In this document: positions 43,884 through 55,252 of the stretch, in pieces
Layout: each line of letters opens with the position of its first letter
How positions within the stretch are numbered: position 1 is the stretch's first letter
Source: Artocarpus heterophyllus
Taxonomy: Eukaryota > Streptophyta > Magnoliopsida > Rosales > Moraceae
Direction: 5' to 3'
Assembly (NCBI GenBank): GCA_025403435.1
Contig: CM046350.1
Coordinates: 2,324,070 to 2,388,069 of the forward strand
DNA length: 64,000 bases
The notes under the pieces: generated by a model
What the model saw: only the letters and a program-made list of their open reading frames with translations
Told to the model about the DNA's origin: nothing
The model's database searches: none
Position numbers and translations under genes: made by a program

Positions 43884-46800
43884 TCTCTCTGACTTTGAAG
43901 CTTGTTTCGGTAAAGATTTGATCTTTAAACCTTAAAACTTTTTGGTTTGAAAATATTGAACTCGTTTATGGCTTTGTTTAAAGCTTTTTTTTTTTTTTTT
44001 GGGTGTAAACTGACGTAGAAGAGAGTGTATAAGAATGGGTTTAAATATGAAGAAGAAGAGAAAATGAAAAGGTCAAAAAAAGGAGATATTTTTTTTTTTT
44101 GGAAAAAAATGAGAAAAGAGAGAAGTTGGGCTCGTTCTTGGAATGGTGGTGGAAAGGAACATTGCAGTCCAAATTTGAAATGGAATGGAAGGCAAAGGCA
44201 AAAACGTAAATGGGAAGTGTTGCAAAGAAAGTATGGAAGAAGCAGACGACAGAAAATAAGAGATATTTAGATATAGATGCCTCGCACTAGTATTCAAAGA
44301 CTTGGACTTTCCTTGAGAGGGGAGAGAAAACATGAGAGAGAGAGAAAAAAGAGAAAAAAACCTTTTTTGGGGTCCAAAAATGAGTTGAAGAAGACTTCTC
44401 AAAACGCCCCCCAAAAAGTCCCTTTCAATTCTCCAAAATTTTCTTCTCTTTTGACGCCTGTTATGGCATTAGTTTAGTTAGATTACTGTTAACTTGTTTT
44501 ATGCATTAGTTAACACGCATAAGTCAAACTAGTAACTTACGGTATCAAATACAACTACATACTAAGGAATTTTACCCAAAAGGATTATGGATATTCAAGG
44601 CTTCACTATTGTTTTTCTTCTTTAATAGAGTTTCACCAAGTAGTCAAGGAGATGATCATTCACCAGTTTTGAGGAAGAAAGTTGACAAACAAGTCTTAAT
44701 CTTTAATAATTGCTATTTTATGCTTCTTTTTCACAACCCCGCATCGTCCAATTTCTAAGTTGACATAACCCAAAAAAAAAATAAAAAAGATAAAATTTCA
44801 CATCTGAAATGTAGGTATAATTGTACAGATACAAATTAGCGTGGTAGGAGAAACATGGCTTAACCAAAACTAGTGCCGACATTAGAATGAGTCCTATGAC
44901 CCTCTTTTTGTTTTCTTTTTTCAAGGGCACTGAAGCATTTAAAATTTTTTGCTAGTCAATTGAAAAACAAAGACTAGTTATCCCACTTGAGGCACAAATT
45001 CAAAGCATCAAATGGGAAAGATTAATGAAGACAGACCAAATTACAAGACTTGTCTAGTTATGCAAGGAAAATGAGATTTTGGGTAGGCACCATAATAAAC
45101 GATGTTTCCGTGAATCCTCTTTGGAATGCTGCCACAAATATGAGGGTTGGGTGGGTGGCAAAAAGTAATGGCGCATATTTAACAAGCTTCAAAAATTGTA
45201 CTTTCTTTATAAATTCATGAATTCTGACCCCTGAAACTTCCACCATTTTTGCAGTTAAATCGGTCAATACGGCAATATTTAGTGATTCTAGTGTAAACTT
45301 CACTACCAAAACGACTTTATGGTCATAGAATTCCTCTGCACAACTAATTCCACCATTAAGTATAAAATATGTAACCAAAACCTTCTTACATCAGAGACAA
45401 AAAAGTATAATTTAAGTGGCATGGGGAACGTTGAAGTTAAAAGCAATTTATAGCACTTCTGCTGGGGTTAAAGAACATGGGGTAATTAATTTAAACATAA
45501 TTAAAATATCTGAAAAGTGGTAACCCTAGTGGGGCCAGATTAAGGCAGGCCCAGCATTATCATGTGGGATTATGTCTAAATACTCTTTGTAAACTCAAAT
45601 CTCAATGGAGCTAATACCTACTGGCTACCTACTTTTGATTTTAGAGTCAAGTATTTCTGACCTCATTTCCATGCTTGTTGAACTTTGTGTTCCATATTTG
45701 TTTTTACCGTACAACTGCCCTTGATCCACATTCAAATCTTGAAACCCGTTTCTTTCTTTAAGAATAGAGTCTGTAAACATGATTCCACTTCCACATGACA
45801 TGAGGAAAACTTGGTATAATCTCATATATTATAGTTGGACAGAAATTTTGATCTTATTAATAAGTTAAGTAAATTTATTAGAATAACTTTTTAACTATCT
45901 GATATATGACTGAAAAAATAAACAATATGACGTTGAACATTTCATATTTTTAATATATACAATCGTAAATCCAACCGTTAAAAAATCAATCAAACAACTA
46001 AAATAACATCAACTACCGACGTAATTAAAATACTTGTCCTATTATAAAACCTTAATTCTAGCCATAGCGGCAGTGTGGTTCATATGATACCCTCGTTTAC
46101 CTCAAATTTGGGCTTTGGTTTATGGAATTTACACAAAGGAGGAGCGCAAAGTCAATAAATATCAGCATGGACAAAATGATTGTCTTTGAATGATTTATGT
46201 TGCCCATCATGACCATTGATGGGCATTCCATACGCAGAAACACGCAAAGGAATCAGTGGCTAATCGATGGGCTTTGTCTGCCCCTGGAGTTACCGATCAT
46301 ATGTAGCTCACTCACAATTACAATCACAACTTCTCCCACACAAACATCAATCAAGGAACCACCGCCCATGCCGGATGGCTTTTGTATTTGATTAATTTGG
46401 GCCCACTGATTATAGTTTTTAGATTCAGAATGATGTTTTGCATTTGTTACTCTGTTTTCTCGAAGAATTATAGAGGAAAAATACTACGGTGACATTCAAT
46501 GACAGTTAATATACTTGGAATCTATCTCTATGATCTTATATACACTGGTCTTTTTTCAAGCAATAATGACACCTGGAATAGTAGTACTCAAAGGTTTCTG
46601 ATTTTATTTTATCTACTGTCCGTTTTTAAAAAATAAGAAGGTATATAGTGACTCGAATTTAATTTTATCGGGCTTAAGAACTTTACGGTGCAATAATTAT
46701 TGCGAAAACCAACGATAATGTTTAATTGAACTACGTAGACGTTAGCGATGTTGACTGCAGCTAACAATGGTATAAAAGGTTGATATAAACGATGAAAATA

Positions 46801-48121
46801 TACACAGAAAGTATATATCTAGCGTCAAGTTTACGCATACATATAGATAAATATGGAAAGAATACATATTCAGTCAAGTCAGTCGTATACCCACAGGCCA
46901 CAAAGGAAAATCTAAATCAAGGGAAATTATTGGCCGCATGTAATCTTTCCATCTAAAACACTAAAAGCCAATGACAAAACCGCACTTTTTTTTTAAGAAA
47001 AAAATTTTCTTAAAGAGTATTTTCTGCTTTTGCTGTTAAACAATAAGGGAAATTAACTAATCAATAAATGAGAAAATATTAAATTCAAATTTTATGTATA
47101 AAATATCAAGGAAGTCATCAAACCAAAGCGAGTTAAACTACGGGTCGTTTTTTAACGTGGGATAACGCGTGGTAGAATGGGAAATAAAAGAGTGAATAAT
47201 CAATCTCGTAAAATGAGTGATTGTAGCCTTTATTATCATATATAACTCTTTTTTTTTTTTTCCTTGAGGTTCTTGTCATAAAAATAACAAAAACACAACA
47301 AACTATTCCATAAAAATAATGGGTCAAAGGTTTCTGCTTTATTTCGTTAATGAAAAATGAACTAGACGTGCGACCTTTTGCTCTTACCAGCTTTGTTAAG
47401 GCGGCCAACCATTAGATCAGCCATTATTTGATTCTTTCAGCGGAAGGACAATATATATATATGTATATATAATTTTGATTATTTGTCGCAGCCACATCCC
47501 CTCTTTCGACACATAAAAATACAATTTCTATAAAATAATAGGGGATAAATTGATAATTTTTTTTCCACAAAGAATATTCTAATTAGATCGTTTTATTAAT
47601 GAAAAATTAACAATTCATTTACATTATAATTTTATTAATGAAAATTAACAGCTTATTTACATTTCATTTTAGCATGCAAATTTTGATGGATAACTTAAAT
47701 TCCTAATATTGTCTTTTTCATAATACTCCACGACGTGATTACCAAAAACCAATTAAAAACAAACAACATCATCACGGCTGTCTTTTAAGAATTGAAATTT
47801 TACTTTTGTTTATTTCAAAGGATTGAATAAAAAAATTTCAAATCATTTTACTGTAGTGTTCTCTCTTATAAAAATATAAATAAATTTTAAATTTCTATTC
47901 AAATCTATAAAACAAATAGATCATTGGTATCTTGAGAGCATGTCTTTGTCTCACTAATTAGGATTTGCTAAGTCATTGACTTGAAACTCAAAACCAAGAA
48001 AACCTTATACAAGAAAGCATTTGGGACAAGAGAGATAGAATAGAATAGTAGTGTCGTGACCCATATAATTTTATACAGTAACAAATGGAATTATTGATAA
48101 TTTTTTTGAAGGACAATGAGA
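43884..48121. other. Long intergenic stretch, no supported gene
   Basis: Promoter and 5' leader of the ATL gene at the left (GAGA-rich and A-rich tracts to about 44350). The remainder is AT-rich. The longest frames, 45058-45378 minus (106 codons), 44073-44414 minus and 47133-47408 minus, resemble no protein I know and lack clear gene context. No transposon ends were recognised. Confidence 0.55.
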
Positions 48122-48672
48122 GAAATAACAGATTTTTGAATTTATTGAGACAAATATCGGGTTTTAAAATTGTTATTTACTACAAATATTTTCAAAACCC
48201 GCTATTTACCTATATTTAAAAAGTGTTGCTTACTTACAATTTTCATTTTTTTAAGTGTATTATTCAAACATTCATGTCCGAGAAAATTACATGTTATGTC
48301 ACATTTTTAAGAGTTGTGTTCATTTATGCCACACTACCATTCATATTACATGTTAAGTTGTACACAAATAACATATGTGATATTTTTAAAAAATGAAAAT
48401 AGCAGATTTTTGAACTTATTAAAGTAAATATCAGGTTTTAAAACTGTTATTCACTACAAATATTTTCAAAGCCCGCTACTTACCTATATTTAAAAAGCGT
48501 TGCTTTATACAATTTTCAATTTTGTAAGTGTATTATTTAGATATTTATATCCAAGAAAATTATATATTATGCCATATTTTTAAAAATATTTTACTTACAT
48601 CATATTACTAGTCATATTATATATTAAATTGTACTATAAATAAACATGTATAAAATTTATAAAAAAATAAAT
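48122..48672. repeat. Tandem duplication of about 275 bp, diverged
   Basis: Copy 1 is about 48122-48394 and copy 2 about 48395-48672. Shared words include CAGATTTTTGAA, TACTACAAATATTTTCAAA and TTTACCTATATTTAAAAAG. They differ at many positions, so the duplication is old. No coding capacity. Confidence 0.8.
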
Positions 48673-49066
48673 GTTAAAAAGGTTGCATTTATGAAAATTC
48701 TCTTTCATGTCCTTAATCTTGGGCTTAGACATGGCTAAGCTGCAGCCCATATGAGTTCCTGGGCCAAGCCTCCCAGCCCACCAACAAGATATAATACTCC
48801 ACTTCGGCTGCTCTTTACCAGATATTTATGAGATGGGCCGGAAGTGGATTTTTGAAGAAAACGGTGGACACTTATCCAAGCTTTCTGCAACTGTTATCGG
48901 ACACAAATTGTGAGAAATTCGTGCGCCAAGCTGGTTCATTGGTGTGTGGCTCTCACAGTTGCAGCGTCTCTTCCTTCCATCCTTCCTTCAATTTTGCTTC
49001 CTCTCCATCCTCAAAAGCCCTAGTCCAACTCTCTTCTGCTATGCCACTATTTCTCCGGCTCTGGAT
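48673..49066. other. Promoter and leader of the NUMOD3 gene
   Basis: Contains an 81-codon plus frame (48828-49073) that overlaps the proposed start codon in another frame and is probably untranslated leader. Confidence 0.4.
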
Positions 49067-52000
49067 ATGCTAAACCGACTTCGTAACAACTTCTCTGTTG
49101 GATGAATGTGCGCCCATGCATTTACTTGGTATGCTTCTTCTTGTCTCTACTCTCAAAGTTTATCATTTTTTTGGACCATAATTTTGCATTCTGGTGTTTT
49201 CTTTTCGTAATTGTAGTAGTTGGAACCTTTGTGTTTGATTTATTGAACTTCTTAGTACTTTGTGAGGTTGTGTTTTTGGTTTTTACAAATCTACCACTGA
49301 GTTTAATTCTAGTGTTTTAGTCTATCAATTGCTTCATTGTTTAGGAAATCACAAAACTTTCTGGGAGCTTTAGCTTAATCTTTGTAAGTGCCTAATTCTG
49401 ATATGTGATTGGAACACTAATTTTCTGGAAAACAGTAGAAGAATAGAAGAAAGAGTTAGGAAAAAAATGGAGTTTTGTATTGAATCTGAAGAAGCAATTG
49501 GTTACAAGCCTCAAACAGGATTCCAAGTTCTAGAATTTTACCTGCACAAATTCCCACCAATTTACTTCCTATTATCAAACTTTCTTCCGACTTGTGTCCC
49601 CACAAAATTAATTACTGTTAATACTGTACTATCATTCTCACCATATCTACACAATCATAATAGCGTCATCAACTTGACTAACTCCTAACTGAATATTCCA
49701 CAGATATGGGAGGTCTAACATGATATTTGCTATTTTCAATGTTTGAATTTTGTTGTCAGAGATTGCGGCTACACAGCCTGCCTTGGGAAACCATTTGGGT
49801 ATATTTGGGGCTCAAACACTAATTCATGGTAGAGTATCAGTAATGTCATCAAGGCCATTCCTTTCTGGAAATGAGAAGAGATTATCCTCTGCTTGGAAGT
49901 TCTTTGGCATAACTAAAAACTTGAAGTTTAACATGGGACGCCATGAGATGCCTAGCGATGGACTCGTAATTAAGGCAATTGCGACTCTTGAACCCAAGCG
50001 TTTGGTCAATAATGGAGATAAGGACGTGGGTCCCAACAAGTCTCAGCTGGGTATGGATAAAAGGCCTCCCACAGTTCGGACTCCGACTTCAAGTGAAGGT
50101 TTTGACGATTTGGATGAGAAAGAGAGGTTGAGACGAATGAGAATTTCTAAAGCAAATAAAGGGAGCACGCCATGGAATAAAGGAAAGAAGCACAGTCCTG
50201 GTGAGTGAGGTCATTAAATTTCATGTTTGTTTTAGTCAATCTAGTTCTATAACCTAAAACATTGGCACCAATCTTTGAATGATTTGCAGAAACCCTTCGG
50301 CGGATAAGAGAGAGAACAAGGCTTGCAATGCAGGATCCTAAGGTGATGTCATGTAAGAATAACTTTACGTGTTCTAGTAGAATGATCTTAACGTGTCCCT
50401 ACTTTAAACAAAATAATGTAATTGGAATAGAACATTTCTAATAACTTTGAAATAATTTTGATAATCTACCCAAGATCATTGTGGTTTGGCTATATGTTGT
50501 TCAGTTTTCCGTCTTACTTAAAAAGTACAAATTTTCACCGAACAGTAATTTTACGTTTTTGGTATTCCTGTTGGGCGTCCAAGAGATGTCCTCCTTCTTT
50601 TTGGCTATTCTATTCTTTTAAGTTATATGGCACATCTCTGAGGTCTAAACTTAATTGTAACAGCCTAGTTGTTGCAGCACAGCTCTAAATTGTGTTGTTC
50701 TAGTTGGTTCCTGAGGAATATCTTTCTTTCTTCTTTGCCCAGTTGCGGCTTTCATGCACTATAATAAGGCGCCTCTCTTAATTTACCCTCTTTAAATTTG
50801 TTCTTCATATTATTGTGTACACAGGCTCAATTGGACAGAATTAAGATTGTTGATGCTGTTTACAAAATTTGCCTCTGCAGGTCAAAATGAAGTTGGCTAA
50901 CCTTGGACATGCTCAAACGTATGTTTTGTGCCATTCGACTTTTTGGTGTTAGATTTTATGTCTTGAATTGGCCTGAGTTAGTGTCTTTAACAATTCCAAC
51001 CTAGGATTTGATTTCTTCCTCATACCATTTTAAGAATTTTTTTCTTTTTCCTTTTCTGTTAATCATACAGCCTGGAGACGAGGAAGAAAATTGGGGCTGG
51101 AGTCCGAATGGGCTGGCAAAGGCGACGCAAGAAGCTCCGTTTGCAGGAAACTTGCTACTTTGAGTGGCAGAACTTAATTGCAGAAGCTTCTAGGCGAGGC
51201 TTTGATGGTGAAGACGAGCTGCAATGGAATTCCTATGAGATCTTGAATGAACAGCTTAAAAAGGCGTGGTTGGAGAGTGTTGAGATGAGAAAATCAATGC
51301 CTAGGCCAAAAGGAAGCAAGAGAGCGCCCAAGTCCCCTGAGCAGAGGAGGAAAATTTCAGAAGCAATTTCTTGTAAATGGGCTGATTCTGTAAGTGTTTA
51401 TTTATAGCTGTACCAATGGATTGGTAGTAGCTATTGATAATTCTCTTATCCCCTAACACTAAACTTTTGCGTTTGATAATTTTAAAAAAGTGCAATGATC
51501 TCAATAATCTTTGAGAATACCATATCTAGGACCCCAAAATTGCCATATAGCCCTATGTTAGCAGTCTATTTTGTTTGGCCTGCAATAGTCAGGAATGTGA
51601 TTGATAAACTGTAGCACATGGTACTGACTAATTCAAACCGAGTGTTTATATTTTTATTTTATAATTGCTAATGCATGCTGCTCGCTGTTTAATTTGTTCC
51701 TTCCATCTGTTAATCAGGGGTACCGTGAAAGGGTTGTTTCTGCACTGGCCAAATACCATGGTATAGAACCCGGAACAGAAAGAAAGCGGAGGAGGAAGCC
51801 AAGTGACAGTTTACAGTCGCGCCCTGCAAAGAAAGACGTGAGCGATGCAACTAAGTCCTCCAAGAGTGAGGTGAAGATTCAAACACCCCAACCAAAGCCA
51901 AGGAGATGTAATGCACCTTTGTACAAAGATCCTTTAGCGAGGTCTAAGCTGGAGATGCTTAAAAACATCAGAGCACAGAGAGCTGCTGCAGAAACCAAGA

Positions 52001-52825
52001 AGATTGAAGCTATTGAACGAGCTAGGTAATTTCATATGGAATGCGCTTTTGCTCTTATAATGCACTAAAATGCAACTCAAAAATTCACTGAGATAAGAAC
52101 CCATAGCCTGCCCAAATCAAGCGTTCCTTATTTCATATGTTTTTGAATTTTATAGACTGAAAGTTTGTTCTACTATTACATTCTTCAGATTATTGATTGC
52201 TGAAGCTGAAAAAGCTGCCAAGGCCCTTGAGGCTGCTGCAATGAAGAGCCCTATTGCCCGAGCCTCTCTCATTGAAACTAGGAAACTTATAGCTGAAGCA
52301 GTTCAATCAATTGAGTCTATAGAAGCAGAACAGATCACTTCTCAAGGAAATGGCGAAGACCCTTCAGCTGTACCAGATGAACTGGGCAGCCAGGTTGAGA
52401 AGCATACAATCGTGGCAACCGAAACCCCAGCTGAAGCAAAACCGGCAAAAGTAAACGGGTTCCGAACCTTAGCATCAAGTACAGAAGAGGACTCCGGTTT
52501 TGGCAAGATAAATTTGCATGATATTCTGAATGGTGAAGAGGTACTCCTCTCAATGAGCTCAAGTGACTATGGTTTATCTCCGTTTAGTTACGAGACTCTA
52601 GTGAAGCAATCCAATTCAAGAGACGAGAATGGCCAATTGGGACCAAACAAAGAAAGTGAACTCCAACAGAAGCCTCTGCTGAACGGAGCCAGAGATGAAA
52701 TTCCCAGAGACGAAAAGCCTGTTGCTGAAACTCTCAATGACCAAACGCCTGCTGAAGTAGTAACAACAGTTGCTAAAAAGTGGGTTCGTGGGAGGCTCGT
52801 TGAAGTGGCAGAAGGTGCAACTTAA
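49067..52825 (+). CDS. NUMOD3-motif protein, function unknown
   Basis: Proposed exons: 49067-49082, 49760-50200, 50290-50342, 50881-50918, 51071-51389, 51718-52025, 52189-52825 (603 residues, in frame). Exons 2-7 are firm. The 16-nt first coding exon is a proposal; otherwise translation would start at ATG 49841 in exon 2. Seen: SKANKGSTPWNKGKKHSP then ETLRRIRERTRLAMQDP and VKMKLANLGHAQT, the nuclease-associated modular domain 3 (NUMOD3), a short DNA-binding motif known from homing endonucleases but here without any nuclease domain. Two related basic segments, RKKIGAGVRMGWQRRR and RRKISEAISCKW, follow, then a lysine/proline-rich stretch and an alanine/glutamate-rich coiled coil (about 370-430). 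Plants keep this as a conserved single gene. The Ser/Arg-rich N-terminus could be organellar; that is inference. Confidence 0.85.
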
Positions 52826-53466
52826 TATCATTAATTTCAGGAAAAACCATCACCATTGCCGATGCAGATTCTCATTTCAACCTTTTGAAAATTACCTTAC
52901 ATATATCTTTACAACGTATGAATGTTCTACCTTAGTAGTATCTAAGAGCGCTGATGCCTTGTTTATTGTACGAGGTTGGTTGGCTTTGTCTACCATCGGT
53001 TGTCAGTCAATCTATCACATAGAGCTTAGAATTTGTTTGTATGACCATAAATATATCCTTGGATCATGATTAGAATTAGAGTTTTTTAAAGCACTCTCAG
53101 TGCCATCAGTTGTGTTCCTTTCGGTTTTCCTTTTTGACGTTGATTTTGATTCTGATTACAACTTGCTGATAGACAAGGGTAAAAGAAGCCCGTATCGTTT
53201 ATACAAAACGATAAATACCATTTAAACATGATAATAAACACCAGCTTTTAAGTTTGTTGCATTAAGTTGACATAAAACGCGCAGTCTTTAAAAAGTCTTA
53301 ATTTTTATTATGTATGACGTTCACTTTGTCTTTGCCATATCAACGGCATGAGAGTGTGAAGCATAAAGAGGTTTAACCAAATTAAATAAGATCAAAACCG
53401 AGGTCGAGAGGTAGCAGAATAATTTTAAATTAAAGCTTTTGATAACAGCGTTGACCCTCTTATATT
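52826..53466. other. 3' flank between convergent genes
   Basis: 3' untranslated regions of the NUMOD3 gene and of the minus-strand gene at 53467. No further gene seen. Confidence 0.5.
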
Positions 53467-53965
53467 TCACTCAACGGCAGAGTAAGGTTTCTCTGGTTTC
53501 TTGATTTCGGAATCCACAATCTTCTCTTTCCTTTTCCTCTCCTTTTCTTCTTTCGTTATGCTGACCTCCTTCTCCACTTCTTCCTTCTGAAAAAAAAAAG
53601 GGTCATGCTCGTTACTTTTACTCTAGAATCACAAAAACTTGTAATTCGTTTGGAAAACGTAGTTCATACGAACTACCAGAAGTATAAACTAAAATTGGTT
53701 TAAAATTTAAATTATGACATTCAAAAAAAGGTTAATTTGATAAACTACGTGTTCAAAGGATCTAATTGTTTCGGTAAGAGTAGGAAACATTACATACGTT
53801 AATTTGGTCGGGAACAGGCAACCTGGTACCATGAACGGCGGCACGGGTAGAGGGTTTGCCCGTAACCATGAGACGCAGTTGCTGATGCTTCCTAGAGGTA
53901 CTTGGCGTGGCACTAGTGCCTGCTACACCTCTTGACCACCACCCTCCTACGATTCTTCCTTGCAT
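53467..53965 (-). CDS. Small basic protein, 95 aa, unknown function
   Basis: Two exons on the minus strand: 53965-53798 (56 codons) and 53586-53467 (39 codons plus stop), both in phase 0. Donor AAC|GTATGT and acceptor TTTTTTTTTCAG match consensus well. The N-terminal half is Gly/Ser/Thr/Arg-rich (GRIVGGWWSRGVAG, then TGKPSTRAAVHGTRLPVP). The C-terminal half is almost pure charged helix, KEEVEKEVS...EEKERKRKEK, ending KPYSAVE. A TATA box stands 61 bp before the start codon. Missing from single-exon views because the second exon is short. No family recognised; lysine/glutamate richness suggests binding to nucleic acid or protein. Alternative upstream in-frame methionines run through the TATA region and are unlikely. 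Confidence 0.65.
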
Positions 53966-54025
53966 TTGCAAATTCCAAACACCCCTTTTCTCTACGTTTA
54001 TCCATTCTCTTGTAGACCAAAACCA

Positions 54026-54035
54026 ATATATATAC
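54026..54035 (-). promoter_or_regulatory. TATA box of the small basic-protein gene
   Basis: The minus strand reads GTATATATAT, followed by a 60-nt leader with a purine-rich middle and then the start codon at 53965. Spacing suits a TATA-driven start near 54000. Confidence 0.5.
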
Positions 54036-55252
54036 ACACACACATACATACACACAGATCACATTGTGTTTGTGGAGCTAAGGCAATCAATGTTGCTGAA
54101 ACATCGCCACATGTCATGAAAGTTCGACACATGTTTTTCCAAGACGTGTCACTCTCCTTCTCCTTTTTTTTTTTCTCTCTCCAACTTTTATTTTGTTTAT
54201 TTATTTGTTTGCCTATTTTTGCTCACAAATTAATGTCAAATTCTCAACGGGGTCCATGAGTTTGGGATTTGGGAAGCAAGATTATCCTTTGATCAGAGTT
54301 TATGTGGAGGAGAATTTATATCAATAATGTTCAATTATGAACTTTCTGTATACTTCCAAAACATTATTATTTTTTGTTCATTTATGAACTTTCTGCATAC
54401 CTCCAAAACATTTATTATTTTTGGTTGGAAAATTATTAGAGATAATTTTTTGTCTAACTTACTTCTAGAGTTCCCTTGCTTCGATTCACCATTCATGTTT
54501 TATTTTGAATGACAAATAACAGTTTATTTTTAACAAGGTTTAAAACCAATGACAATAAATGATGCAGCGAAATTAACAAAGAAGGGTTTTATTAACGGCC
54601 TTCAAAACTCACCTAAGAAAATCATACCAAAGGAAAATTATCAAACATAGACAAAAGAACACTAAGATTTTATATTCGATACCAATATTCAAGTATTTCT
54701 ATTACAATAACTGATGAAGGTATTACAACCCTCAAAAAAAAAAAAAAATAGACACTCGCTACAATGGAGGACATATTATATAAATGATTATAAACTAATA
54801 ATAAAACTAAAATAAAAACGACAATTATATCTAGTTCAATATTCTATTTAAAAAATAGATTTAAAAATTACAACAAATGAGATTTATAAGAGACATTCTA
54901 TTATCATAATGTCCTTAAAAAATTTAATTTTTATTTCTTCCTTTTTTCACTTTAATTAACTTTAAGATTTTGGGCTGGCCCAACAACCACCTGTTGATGA
55001 ACCCGTGGCGGTGGGCAGTTAAAGTGTCGTTTTCGGCCACCGACGGTTGGTTTCCTTCCTTTCATGCTGGGCTTTCTTCCCGTTTGTTGAGCGCACTCAA
55101 AGAGAGCTACCCAACACCTCCTCTGAATCTTTATGCGACGGTCGATAATCTCACGATCTCAGAAGGACAACGACAGTTTTTCCCAGCATTATTATACAAC
55201 TGTGAAGAACTGAATCCCAAACGACACCAAAAACAGTCTCAGTAAGAAGGAA
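54036..55252. other. Intergenic stretch upstream of the O-fucosyltransferase gene
   Basis: AT-rich with a direct repeat of GAACTTTCTGYATACYTCCAAAACAT at about 54340 and 54386. A 91-codon plus frame (54970-55245) ends 7 bp before the next start codon and could be an upstream ORF in the leader. No gene was recognised otherwise. Confidence 0.45.

Noticed and set aside
45058..45378. 106-codon minus-strand frame
   Set aside because: The translation looks protein-like in places (VRIHEFIKKVQFLKLVKYAP) but matches no family I know, and there is no gene context. Left as unsupported.
47133..47408. 91-codon minus-strand frame
   Set aside because: Basic and aromatic residues from AT-rich sequence, no recognisable domain, no promoter evidence.
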